Assembly: GCA_949130485.1 (NCBI GenBank)
Contig: OX422199.1
Span: forward strand, 536,501-600,500
Direction of reading: 5' to 3'
DNA: 64,000 bases
From: Agelas oroides
Taxonomy: Eukaryota; Porifera; Demospongiae; Agelasida; Agelasidae
Position 1 is the first letter of the stretch. Each line of letters starts with the position of its first letter. Shown piece by piece: positions 44,629-57,199 of the stretch. The notes below the pieces were generated by a model. That model was not told the DNA's origin. It saw only the letters and a list, made by a program, of their open reading frames with translations, and did not search any database. The translations under genes and the position numbers were made by a program.

Positions 44629-44686
44629 TTAGTCTCATTCCCAGGCTCTCTCCTGTGTGCAGGGGAGAGCCTGGGAATGAGACTAA
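44629..44686. mobile_element. 58-bp fold-back element (minimal MITE)
   Basis: ttagtctcattcccaggctc and its complement form an almost perfect hairpin with a short loop; same cattcccagg core as the larger MITEs. Confidence 0.75.
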
Positions 44687-44759
44687 TGACCAAGTTTATT
44701 TACAAGCCATTTCTGTAATCCTCCCGAGTTAAATATCATTGGGGTGGTGATTGTTGTCG

Positions 44760-44812
44760 TAATTGTGGAGGTCACTCTCTTGTCTACTCTACTACTGGCA
44801 ATAGATGTCCAA
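44760..44812 (-). pseudogene. Fragment of an NLR 3' end
   Basis: The minus-strand translation SIASSRVDKRVTS closely matches the C-terminus of NLR2 (SIASSGVDKRVSW) and NLR3 (SIASSVVDNRVIF). Only this short piece remains, about 500 bp before the NLR3 stop. Confidence 0.55.
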
Positions 44813-45283
44813 CAGGACACCAACTTTTGGGATGGGCCTAGAATAAGTATACACAACATCGGAATAACCAGAGAATAATACTTCTGAAAGGACACTCTGA
44901 AACAAGGATACCTTGGTTAATCCATGTGTAGCCTTGTTCCCTGTATTTTTCCTGTTGCAAAACTTGAAACTCTTACCCAGCAGCAACAATCAACACTGTA
45001 AGGTTATATATCTCTTTCTGTGATGTAAATAATGAGAACACATACTAGGGCAACTTTAATGGTATAAGTCTTTAGCGTAATGGAATAGAATTGGCTAATA
45101 AAAAATCATGATTTGTCAGGGTCTAATGCTCATCATACTTGGGTATATATTGTCACTGTGGTATTTGTAATATCATGGAAATTGCATTTCAGCAGCTGAC
45201 ATTAATGATGTCATAAGACGAAATAGCTCAGGATCAATTTTGTCTCCATCGGTTTATATACATGTATATACAACTGCATGATG

Positions 45284-48200
45284 TCAAGAACTGTAGACGA
45301 AATTGGTGAATATTACTCTGTTGTCTACTACACTGCTGGCAATAGATGATGACCAAAACCCCTTATCAAGCACCAGACTTTCCAATGTTGTGTTGTGTGA
45401 GAGAGATTCAATCAGTTTCTGAGCACCCTCCTCACCTATACGATAATCTGAGAAGCCTAGTACTTTTAATGACTTGTTCTTGAGTAGCATTTCAGCAAAT
45501 GCAGTAGCTCCTTTGACTCCAATTGAGTTGCCCTCCAGGTACAAGTTCTGTAGTGCATCATTTGTGGACAGAGCACTTGCTAACTGACATGCTCCATCTG
45601 AGTCAATTTCGCAGTGTCCAAGGTCTATGTGAACAACGGTGTGGTTTGTTCTTAGCATTTCAGCAAATGCAATAGCTCCTTTGACTCCAATTGAGTTGTA
45701 CTCCAGGTCCAACCACTGTAGTGTATCATTTGTGCACAGTACACTGGCTATCTGGCACACTCCATCTGAGTCAATGTTGCAGTGTCCTAGGTTGAGGTGA
45801 ACAAGGGTGTGGTTTGTCCTCAGCATTTCAGCAAATGCAGTAGCTCCTTTGACTTCAATTGGGTTAAGCCACAGGCTCAACTTCTGCAGTGTGTCATTTG
45901 TGCTCAGAGCATTCGCTAACTGACATGCTCCATCTGAGTCAATGTCACATGCATCTAGGTTGAGGTCAACAAGGGTGTGGTTTGTTCTCAGCACTGGAGC
46001 CAGTGAGATGGTGTTCTGGAGAGAAAAGTGTGAGCCCCACACCCACAACTTATCCAGTGTGATGTTATGATAGAGTCCACTTATAACCAGTTCAACTGCT
46101 TCTGGAGAGAGAGCATTCCAACTAATGTTAAGCTCCTTGAGACTTGTGGATGATGACAGCAGTTCACTCAGAGCTTGGCAGTCCTCCACACCAATTCCAG
46201 TATTATTTAATGACAGTTTTTCAAGTGAGTTATGAGCTGTCAGTGATGTAATCAGTGGGACAGCCCCTCCCTGACCAATGGAATTGTAAAACAAAATGAG
46301 TTCTTTTAGATGAGGAACATGTCGGACAAGAAGGGCTAGGGCTGCACAGGATAGTAAGTTGAATTCATTGAAGGTTAGATCGAGTGTTTCTAATCTGATG
46401 ATCAATTGTGGAAAAATTAACAGTTCTACAGATGTGATACCATTCCCATTCAAGTTTATCTCAGAGATACTTCCTGTGCAGTGTGTTTCCTCCTCCACTG
46501 CACCTCGCAGTAACATCTGTGCTCCCTCATCTCCAATATCACAGCGGCTGAGGTCAATGCTCCAGGTACAGTTGCTGTGAGACACACAGTAGCCCAACAC
46601 AAAGCAATCAAAAGGAGTCACTTCACTAGAATGTTCATGAAGTTGAATATCAGGTAACGTAAGTAATTTAGGGATGACATCATTGTCATGTGCTTCAAAC
46701 AACCAGTGCAGAGTATTGAAGGTGACCTCAAATGTGACAATACCTGAGTCATCACAGGACTTCTCCTCTATGCACAATGTGTTTAGCACCTCATTCGGAT
46801 AGTCACTGAACTTCCTTACTCCAGACAGAAACCGCAGCACCATGTGAAAGTGTTGGTGTTTGTGGTAGTCCAAGCATTCCTTTTGTTGATTGGGGTCATC
46901 CTTGTGCTGTCTCTCATGCCCCTTGTATTCCTTTAAGTGTTCAATCTGTTTCTCCACTGGCTGCTGTGAGAGGTGAAATGCAGCCAGATACTCTTGCACA
47001 GTCAAGTGCAGGAAGTTGTAGGAAACTGCAGCCCCTTCATCTACATAAAGCTCTGGGGCACACTGCATCAGACCCAAGGTTTCAAAGTCTTCTGGGAGAT
47101 CAGTGAAAATCACCTGCTGATCATGAAGAATTCCTTCATATGCTATTTTGCCAAGTTCACACAGCTGTTGGTACACATCTTGGGGCAGGTCACTGAAACT
47201 ACGTACTCTCCACCTCCTCTTCTTGCCATGCACTGGGTGGTCTAACAGGTGACGCAGGAGCAGACTGCGAACTAGGGAGGAATACAGCTCTGTCATGGTC
47301 TTGGGAACTAGGGTTTCGTCTTTCCTGCTGTTTCGGTAGACTTCAACCACAATGGCAGAATTGAGAGGGATGTACATCATGCTATTGATGTGGGGGTAAC
47401 ATGAGATGTACTTCTTCAAGTCAGCCAGCAGTGAGGGGTCATTGGGTATGGTGCTCTCTAAATAGGACTGAATGTCAGCTTTGGTGAATCCCAGGATCTC
47501 AATATGCTGGGATATGTGCCTCATACATTCTCTGTGGAGGAACTCACTTGCCCAGGGACGGCTGGTGATGAGGACTGTGGCCTCTGGTAGCTCCCTCCCT
47601 GTGATGACATCCAGGAAGACAGAACTAGCGGTACGTAACTTGTCTGGGAGCTCATCATATCCCTCAAAAAGAAGGAGCACTCCCTTGCCTCCTGTATCTT
47701 GGATATCCTCAACTGCTGTTTGCTGAATATGACGTCTGTGGTATTGAAAAAGGTCAGAGATGTTCTTTGCAGCTTGCACACTCTTGTCTCGGAGCCTCAG
47801 GAGAACAACCAGCTTGTACTGCTGGAGCAACATTCCCTTCCCCCACTTGTGGCACAGTTTCCAGGCAAAGGTAGACTTTCCAATGCCTGGTGCCCCCTCC
47901 ACAAGGATGCACTTTGGCTGTGACCTATTCGGCAACTGGGCAACTTGGCATATATTCATCGCTCGCTTTGACATCTTGATGTCATCAATGTTCCCATGGA
48001 TTGTGGCTCTCATAAACTGATATGCCTCTGGTTTTGTGATGTCATCTATTTCAATGAGGGCGAGGTTGATGTATTTCTTGGATTTTACTTGTGGCCATTT
48101 GTCATAAACTTGTAGTTTCTCTCGTGTGTAGACAGACTTGAGGTAGGAGGCATAGGTATCAACTGCAGACAATTGCACGCCTGGTGTTTGGTAAGTGTGT

Positions 48201-48330
48201 TGGAAGTTACATGTTTGTATGGTATGTTCCTGGGGTTGTAAGATGTCTGCTTTAAGTTGAGCTGGTGGGGGTGATGATGGTCCAGGATGGTGTGGTGGGT
48301 ATGGCTGTAGCTGCTCAGATGTCAGTATAC
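45284..48330 (-). CDS. NLR3 exon 3: NACHT and LRR
   Basis: Acceptor gtactttcag on the minus strand, then ILTSEQLQPYPPHHPGPSS, pre-NACHT, NACHT, helical region and LRRs. The 168-bp LRR unit (RTNHT...) occurs three times, at about 45640, 45808 and 45976 on the plus strand. Confidence 0.9.
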
Positions 48331-51139
48331 CTGAAAGTACAAGAAATATGCTAATTAAGTACTTCTTTCCTCAGGATTTAATGTGGAGAATGTGGAGAAT
48401 GTTCCCCACTGACTACACATTGACAGATGAAGAGTTATTTCTCTTTGTGGACATATTTATCAAAGCATGACTTGTTTCTATGAACCAAACCTGATACTTG
48501 TGCTAGGGGGGACATTCTACACTAAGGGAGAACAATTAACTAACAGTGGATTGTCCAGGGGTACAGGAGGATGTCCTATCCTCAGGGAGTAGAGTAGACT
48601 GTCAGGGGACTTTTTATGCTAGTGTAAAATCTGCAGAGGGACATTCTATATGAAGGGACATCTTACATTCTGATACTGGTCAGAGACTATGCTAACATGG
48701 TTTCTTCATACCATATTTCTTCGAATAGATACCACCCTTGAATAGTAGCTGTGACTAGTGGACCCAACACGCACACACGTGTGTGAAAAATTTCTGACAA
48801 TGGTCACCAAGCTAGCGCTAGGGCTATTCATGTTGTACGAGTCGTTTCCAAGGCTGACAGCAGGACCCAAGGCTGTGCGTACTACTGACAGCCTCTAACA
48901 ATCATCACTGTCTCACTCATACGTACCTTATCCAGCCATCGTAGATGTCTGTGGGCTTTCCAAAGAAATAAATGCCGCCCTCGAATAGTAGCCATACAAA
49001 GATGAGCAGTGAAAAAATAGTAGCTGTGACGTCTGATCGAAGAAATATGAACTAAACTAGTCTTGGTACCAGACCTAACTCCTTCTCCTGTGCAAGAGTA
49101 AGAATCTGGTACTGACACCAGTCCGGTACTGACACCAGTCTGGTACTGAGATCAGTCTGGAATGAGACCAGTCTGGCTGGTAGAGGCTGTTTGTACTTGA
49201 CTGTGAGTGTGGGACATCTGGCTTTTGTCTGAGACAAGGGGGAGTCACATCTTGCCTGCTAAAGCATTTGGAACTGGGTTTATAATTCTACACAAGTTTG
49301 TACGGCATATTTCGTACTGAAATAAGATGGGACTCTTGATACAAGCGGGTGGCTCCCCCACAGATGTTCGGTGGTTACTAACCAGGATCATGCACCTATC
49401 TCTCTATGCAGTTGGTCTCTACAAGACCGTAACCACTATCTGTTCAACTTCTGTGTAACCAGGGCAACCACTTTGTGGTCAAACAACCAATTTGTTTTCG
49501 CTGTTATTTAATATACTGATACCTGGTTTGACTGCTCTTCTCTTCATTGGTGTGTTAGCCCTCTTGCCCCTCCCCCTCCCCCTCCCCCTTCCTCGCTGTC
49601 TTTCAGAGCTCCCCACAGAGCTGCTCCCACTGAATGCAAGGGGATCCATCCTTGCCTGTGTGGTTGCTGAGGAGGCAACAGATAAACACAGCATACATCT
49701 TGTGAGCACTACAGCATTTGATTGCCACTTCAGTTACTATTGATTGTATGTACTTAATATTAGCTAGGTTAACTTTCGTGAAAAAATTCAGCCTTGTTTT
49801 AGTTTAATTAGGCTACAGATTCACATTGTTAATTTAGTTTTAGTTTTAATTACTAAAGTTATTATCGGTACCTATAGCTCTAGTGAACTACCATTTTGGG
49901 CAATTTCAAATTTTTTAATTAATAGATGAAGATAGCATCAATTTTAGTTTCAGTTTTATATAGTAAAATTAAATAGCATTTTACTTTTAGCTTTAGTTAA
50001 CTAAAACAACACTGCTGTACATAACTGCTCTTCTGATTCAGAGTTGGCAGAATACACTTCATATTGGCAGGAGAGAAGGGGGACATCCAGGCTCAATCTC
50101 CCTTTCCGTGCAGGAGAAAGAGCCTGGGTACAAGGCTAGGGGGCATGCACAAATGATGGTGTGTGTGTAAGAACTCAGGAGTTAAGGGGGGTCTTTCTAC
50201 TAATACTGAAACAGCATGACCTCCTCCCAACTTGTAGTCCAAGACTACTATAATGATCCCTAAATACAAGGTTCCCAGGTCCTCAACATCCAGCTTTTGT
50301 CTGAGATAGCAGTAGACTGTAGAAGTGATTGCAACCGGTCAATGTACTTATCAAGGGATCAATATGAACTTCGAACGATCAACAGATCAATAAGATACTA
50401 AGAAGACAAAGCTAATATTTCCCTTTGAATCAAGTGATCAAGAGCTTCGGAACAGAACAACCAAGTGATCACGGGTGATTTTTGCTGATTACGATTCTTG
50501 ATCCTGGTGACAAGCGCACTACTGGTTGAGATGTAAGTGACTACTCGTTGTAGGAACAAGACCATGTCTGTATTCAGGGACCATAAACAATCTTCCACCA
50601 CAAGTGGGAGGAGCTAATGGTGTTTCATTAGTGGCACCAATAATGTAATGGCATAAGCTCCTCACCACACACCATAAGCTCCTCCCACTTGTGGTACAAG
50701 TGGAGAGGAGCTATGTAGTTTGGACAGTTCTGAGGCAGCCATGTGTGGTTTACTAGTTAACTTGTAACACAATATTCAAGTTTCCTACACTGTCCAAACT
50801 AGCTTACCACCTGCTGTTGGACTTACTGTATGCGTCCTTCATTCTTCTGCAGAGGTCACACATTGAGGGTCGCTTGGCGAGCACTGACAAAAACAAGTCA
50901 AATGTTCCCGAGTCCACTTTAATCTGTGACTCCACAGCTGCCAGCAGGTTTGAGGTTCTCACACCCTTCTCGTGCATCACGTAAGCGGCGGCATCGCGTA
51001 CTGCTGGAGGGATAATGTTTTGTGCATACAGCTCCCATGCCAGGACCTCGGGGTCCTGTATGACCGTGAGCAGATCAGCAGAGTGCTTACGAAATGTCTC
51101 GTAGGCAAGATTGAAGTTTTCTCTGCCACCAGTAGCCAT
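45284..51139 (-). CDS. NLR3: CARD-like-NACHT-LRR receptor (three exons)
   Basis: Exons on the minus strand are 51139-50827 (effector), 49666-49523 (linker) and 48330-45284 (NACHT-LRR); phase-1 introns; 1,168 codons. P-loop GAPGIGKST, Walker-B-like VLLLFEGYDELP, TSRPWASEFL, FLHLTVQEYLAAFHLSQQP. Where NLR1 has an acidic insert, NLR3 has a short His/Gln/Lys-rich linker (HERQHKDDPNQQKE). The LRR region is the longest of the four, with three 56-residue units. It lacks the KRRR patch of NLR1/NLR2. Intracellular immune sensor by architecture; ligand unknown. Confidence 0.87.
48331..49522. other. NLR3 intron 2
   Basis: Retains blocks shared with NLR1/NLR2 intron 2 (acttgtttctatga, gggggacattctacact), so it descends from the same intron but has diverged. 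A run of tetranucleotide-like gtctggtactgaca repeats lies near 49115-49170. No ORF supported. Confidence 0.6.
49523..49666 (-). CDS. NLR3 exon 2: Arg/Gly-rich linker
   Basis: 144 bp, phase 1 both sides. Encodes SSERQRGRGRGRGRGKRANT then VKP; shorter and more diverged than in NLR1/NLR2. Confidence 0.75.
49789..50014. mobile_element. 226-bp MITE (TTAGTTAACTAAAACAACACTG family)
   Basis: Ends cagccttgttttagttt and, at the right, aactaaaacaacactg. Same family as the better preserved copy at 63625-63906. It lies in NLR3 intron 1. Confidence 0.65.
50593..50697. mobile_element. ~105-bp fold-back element in NLR3 intron 1
   Basis: The arm ccacaagtgggaggagct and its complement agctcctcccacttgtgg enclose a ~50-bp spacer; a second short inverted pair (gtttggacagt / actgtccaaac) lies just beyond, near 50718 and 50793. 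Confidence 0.65.
50827..51139 (-). CDS. NLR3 exon 1: CARD-like effector
   Basis: MATGGRENFNLAYETFRKHS, VIQDPEVLAWELYAQNIIPP, RTSNLLAAVESQIKVDSGTF and FLSVLAKRPSMCDLCRRM form a six-helix-like pattern typical of CARD. The donor chosen is a|gtaagt at 50826, phase 1, which matches exon 2; other GT sites downstream would break the phase. An upstream in-frame ATG exists at 51181. Confidence 0.7.
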
Positions 51140-52512
51140 GGTTGAGTTGAGAATTAGGTGGGAGGGGCTGGACAGTCCCAACTTCCCGTTGCAGAATCAG
51201 TGAGCTCCAAAGTCAAGCTGAGAGCTGTGTGTGTGTTGGTGCTCCTCTGTAATGATATAAGAAGAAATCACTCCTGAAGGCTATATGGGGGGCAAACTAT
51301 TTTGTTCCAAATAACATCATTGTGACATTAAGGATGGGAAGGTTGGGGGGGGTAAACCCAAGGGGTCACAACTAGCATGAAATCTTGTACACCAGCTCAA
51401 CTTTCAAATTCGGAAATCTTCACAACCTAGCAATGTCTGTATACAAGAGTGCATAGGAACAGGTGGCTTGAGCAAGAGTGTGTAACTCCAATAGAAGCCC
51501 ATAGTCTGGTTAAAATTATTGAACCGTAAAACACCTTGTCACATGTTGTAGCAACAATGGCTTGTGTCACACAGCATGCGCAGTACATGTTACTATTTTT
51601 AGTACTGGCAGTATAAATTCTATCCAGTTTCTAATTTTACAGAGTTACACACTCTTACTCAAGCCACCCGTTCTTATGCACTCTTGCCGTATACTAGCCT
51701 AAACTCTCATACACCACCCACAATTGTGTCCTGTTGTGGACCCCTCGGGTAAACCATGTGATGTTGATAGTGCAACTTGCAACAGCACTAGAACTGTTGA
51801 TGATGATGGTTACACATGAAGTCATGGAAACAGTACACACTGATCCACATGTATCAAGCAAATAGTTTGTTCCCAGACTCTTCTGGTGCTCTTGAACTAA
51901 ACTATCAAGCAAATTGTGTACATGAGTGTAGCTATGTACCTGGGGTTGTCTACACAACTAACTGCATCCGAGAGATGAGTTCTTTTTAGACTGGATTCTC
52001 CCAATCAGTTGACTGATCTCGAACTATGAATGCCGGACAGAGGTGGGGAGGTCTGGGCTGGGGAAGCCCCTTCTTCAAAATTACGTAATAAAGTATCCTT
52101 GATTACGTAATCTGAGAGGACCACTGCAGGACAGATTCCCTTGGGCTTGTCCTGCTTCATCTGATCAGGATCTGGGATGTTGGTGTTGATGGTGAGGCAC
52201 GTGAGAGGTGAGGAGGGTAGGGGAAGGCTCTCCAGTAGAACTGTCATGAGAGAAGACCACTAAACTATGAGGGCCCTAGAGGAGCTGTGATTTCAGATCT
52301 GAGAGTTGAAGGAGATCCATGCATCTGTGTACACATTGAGGGAGCCCCTCACCCCACAAATGGTTAGCAACACAAATTATGTTATTATCATATCCTATAC
52401 TGTATTTATACACGCCTAACCACACCCTAAACTAGTGTATAGGGAGAGGGGAGAGGAGAGGCCAGGAGGGATTGGTGGGGTGTGTGTAGACCTCAAGTTT
52501 TTGATTTCATAG
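51140..52512. other. Intergenic region upstream of NLR3
   Basis: Should hold the NLR3 promoter. Unique sequence with no supported gene; the end (52440-52512) is TPR intron sequence (gtgtgtgtagacctcaagtt) of the next TPR-tail copy. Confidence 0.6.
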
Positions 52513-53484
<972 letters not shown>

Positions 53485-53700
53485 ACCTCACACTACATGA
53501 ACTGTAACCATGGATACACTCACACAATTCACATCATCAGTGATCATGTTTATACTACATTCTGTGCATGCACATGCTTGTGTGTGATATATGGATCTTT
53601 CCTGGTTCTTGCAAGTTGTATTTTGTCCTGGGTTGAACATTAACATGAGCTAAACACATCATTCAATGATCTGAAGCACAATTGAAGACAGTGAAAAGTT

Positions 53701-53766
53701 GGCAGTCACTGGAATCAAACCTAGGGACCCTGGCTTGAACTGCCAAGTGCTCTGACCATGTGAACA
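53701..53766 (-). mobile_element. tRNA-like SINE head
   Basis: The minus strand reads catggtcagagcacttggc (A-box region) through ggtttgattcc (B-box). Similar to the head that seeds the 45-bp minisatellite at 32617. Confidence 0.55.
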
Positions 53767-53804
53767 CATCAGTAGAATTGAATAAAGAGAAAAGTTGTGA
53801 GGGC

Positions 53805-53951
53805 TGGTGGTTGTCTGTTTGTCATAGCTCAGCGGCAGAACACTGGCTGCACAAGCCAGGTGTCCTTGGTTTGATTCCAGGTGACTGGCAGCCTTTTCAT
53901 CTTCCTCTCTTTTCGCCTCAAAAAATTCTCTTTATCAAGGAACTTTTTTCT
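53805..53951 (+). mobile_element. tRNA-derived SINE, copy A
   Basis: Head gtcatagctcagcggcagaa (A-box), loop ctgcaca, ggtttgattcc (B-box), then a short tail (cagccttttcatcttcctct) ending aaggaactttttt. A second copy lies 600 bp downstream. Confidence 0.75.
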
Positions 53952-54420
53952 TGTATGCACATGTACTGCACAAAATTAATACCATAAAAGGATCTCGGAT
54001 GTCATTCTTGCTGAATACTTGTATACTCAACTCTACATCTCCCCCTTCAGTGGTCAGGTGGTTGCTATGGCAACATGTGTTACCTCCACCCTGCAGGTGG
54101 TACCCACTCATGCACCACCCTAGCCTTGTACCCAGGCTCTCACATGTCCCACTTTCACCCAGTTCCCACCACCTCCCTCTGATGATTCTGACCAGACAAT
54201 AATTGATAGTGAGGAACAAGGGGGGAGGAGGAGGAAGCTGAGAGCATGTGGTCTATAGTGTGGCTGAGAACTCGATAGTACTAATAATTTACGAGAAGTA
54301 CACAAGTATATAGCTTAACTGGTAGCCTGTTAAATTCCCAGACCTTTGAATCCAGTTTTTGATTGCTTGCACTATGCAAAAATGAAGACGGAAAGGAGGA
54401 GATTGATCGAAAATTAGGGG

Positions 54421-54559
54421 TGGTGGTTGTCTGTTTGTCATAGCTCAGGGGCAGAACAGTGGCTGCACAAGCCAGGTCCAGGTGACTGGCAGCCTTTTCA
54501 TCTTCCTCTATATTCCTCCATTTTCGCCACAAAAATTCTCTTTATGAAGGAACTTTTTT
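54421..54559 (+). mobile_element. tRNA-derived SINE, copy B (B-box deleted)
   Basis: Same head and tail as copy A, but ~17 bp including the B-box are missing between ccaggt and ccaggtgactgg, so it is probably not transcribable by Pol III. Confidence 0.72.
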
Positions 54560-54710
54560 TTGGGATGCACAAAAAAAAGTACATATGTACAAGCTGTTTT
54601 GATCAACTTAAAACAAAGACTCTCAATTGCATGATTTTCAAAGTTTGACTTGGGCTGGTACGATGTGATTTGATTTCCAGTGATATCATAAAGATAGAAG
54701 GCAAAATCAA

Positions 54711-57199
54711 CTATAAACTATATAATGTCACCCCACGAGAGAAATACACTCTACGATTGTCACTGGATGACTCGTACTTATCAGGGAGCTCCAGGTGTTC
54801 CACTGTTGTGTTGTGTGTGAGAGAGTCAATCAGTTTCTGAGCACCCTCCTCACCTATGGAACCGTGTTCTAAGTAGAGTTTTTTCAATGACTCATTCTTG
54901 AGCAGCATTTCAGCAAACGCAGTAGCTCCTTTGACTCCAATTGGGTTATTCCCCATGAATAACGTCTGCAGTGTATCATTTGTGCACAGAGCACCTCCTA
55001 ACTGACATGCTCCATCTGAGTCAATGTTACATCCTACTAGAGTGAGGTAAACAATGGTGTGGTTTGTCCTCAGCACTGAAGCCAGTGAGATGGTGTTCTG
55101 GAGAGAAAAGTGTGAGCGATGCAGGAACAACTTTTCGAGTGTGGTGTTGTGATGGAGTCCACTGATGATCAGTTCAACAGCTTCTGGAGGGAGGTCATTA
55201 TCACTGATGTCAAGCTCCTTGAGACTTGTGGATGATGACAGCAGTTCGCTCAGAGCTTGGCAGTCCTTCACACCAAGTCCAGTCTTGTTCAACCACAGTT
55301 CCTCAAGTGAGTTATGAGTTGTCAGTGATGTCATCAGTGGGACAATCCCTCCCTGACCAATGTTGGGATTGACGGACAAATCGAGTGTCTTCAGTTTGTT
55401 TATGAATGGCAAATGCAAGAGACATTTCACTCCTTCAGATGTGATATTAGAACGCAACTTCATCTTAGAGATCCATCCTGTGCAGTGGGTTTTCTCCTCC
55501 ACTGCACCTCGCACTAACATTTCTACTCCCTCAACACGCTGAAGGTCAATCTTCCAGGTACAATTGCTATGAGACACACAGTAGCCCAACACAAAGCAGT
55601 CAAAAGGAGTCACTTGACTATATCGTTCACTGAGCTGAATGTCAGATGACCCTAACACTTTAGCAATGACATCATCGTCCTGTGCTTCAAAAAACCAGTG
55701 CAGAGTATCAAAGGTGATCTTACGTACGACACAAGCCATTTCATCTCTATGTTCCTTTACACAAAATGTGTTCAGTACCTCACTCGGATACTCAGTGAAC
55801 TTTCTTACTCCACACAGAAACTGAAGCACCATGTGGAAGTGTTGTTGTTGTTGTCGTTGTTGTTGTTTCTTGTATTCCCTGAAATGCTCAATCTGTTTCT
55901 CCACTGGCTGCTGTGAGAGGTAAAATGCGGCCAGATACTCTTGCACAGTCAAGTGCAGGAAGTTGTAGGAAACTGCAGCCCCTTCACCTACATACAGTTC
56001 CGGGGAGCACTGCATCAGACCCATAGTTTCAAAGTCCTCTGGGAGATCACAGAAAATCACCTGCTGATCATGAAGAATTCCTTCATATGCTATTCTGCCC
56101 AGTTCGCACAGCTGTTGGTGGACATCTTGGGGCAGGTCACTGAAACTACGTACCCTCCACTTCCTATTCTTGCCATGCACTGGGTGGTCTAACAGGTGGC
56201 GCAGGAGCAGATCACGAACTAGGGAGGAATACAGCTCTGTCATGGTCTTGGGGACTAGGGTCTCGTCTCTCCTGCTGTTTCGATAGACTTCAACCACAAT
56301 GGCAGAATTGAGAGGGATGTACATTAAACTACCAATGTGGGGGTAACATGAGATGTACTTCTTCAAGCCAGTCAGTAGTGAGGGGTCATTGGCTGTGGTG
56401 CTCTCTAAATAGGACTGAATGTTAGCTTTGGTGAATCCCAGGATCTCAATATGTTGCGATATTTGTTCCTTACATTCCCTGCGAAGGAACTCACTTGCCC
56501 AGGGGCGGCTGGTGATGAGGACTGTGGCCTCTGGTAGCTCCTCACCTGTGATGACATCCAGAAAAATGGAACTCTTGGTGCGTATTTCCTCTGGGAGTTC
56601 ATCGTATCCCTCAAACAGAAGGAACGCTCCTTTGCCTCCTGTTTTTTGGATCTCCTCAACTGCTGGTTGCTGGATCTGGTGATCATGATATCGGAAGAGG
56701 TCAGAAATTTTTGTTGCAGCCCGCACATTCTTGTCTCGAAGCCTCAGGAGGACAACCAGCTGGTACTGATTGAGTGACTTTCCCTTCCCCCATTTGCGGC
56801 ACAATTTCCAGGCAAAGGTAGATTTTCCCACCCCTGGTGCACCCTCCACAAGGATGCACTTTGGGTGTGACCCATCTCGCAGCTGGGCAATTTGGTCAAT
56901 GTCTGTAGCCCGCTTTGACTTCTTGATGTCGTCAATGTTCCCATGAATTGTGGCTCTCATAAACTGATATGCCTCTGGTTTCGTGATGTCATCCTTTTCA
57001 ATGAGGGCGAGGTTAATGTATTTCTTGCATTTCACTTGTGGCCATCTATAAACTGGTGCTTTCTTGCTTGTGTAGACAGATTTGAGGTAGGAGGCGTACT
57101 GCAGCACTGGTGCTACGTCTGTTTTAGTTTGTAGGGAAGATGATGGCCCAGGCTGGTGCAATGGATGTTGCGGGAGTGGCTGTAGCTGCTCAGATACAC
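54711..57199 (-). CDS. NLR4 exon 3: NACHT and LRR
   Basis: Acceptor taccttcag on the minus strand, then VSEQLQPLPQHPLHQPGPSS; NACHT and LRR as described for the gene. Ends RVYFSRGVTLYSL. Confidence 0.9.

Larger units (their letters stand above)
44537..45283. other. Spacer between TPR-tail copy 2 and NLR3 stop
   Basis: TPR-type 3' UTR, a 58-bp hairpin at 44629-44686, and AT-rich sequence. On the minus strand near 44760-44810 a short piece resembles the end of an NLR (SSIASSRVDKRVT), a fragment of a third-exon 3' end. Confidence 0.55.
53485..54710. other. Spacer between TPR-tail copy 3 and NLR4 stop
   Basis: TPR-type 3' UTR followed by three tRNA-like SINE pieces (53701-53766, 53805-53951, 54421-54559). 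No gene seen. Confidence 0.6.
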
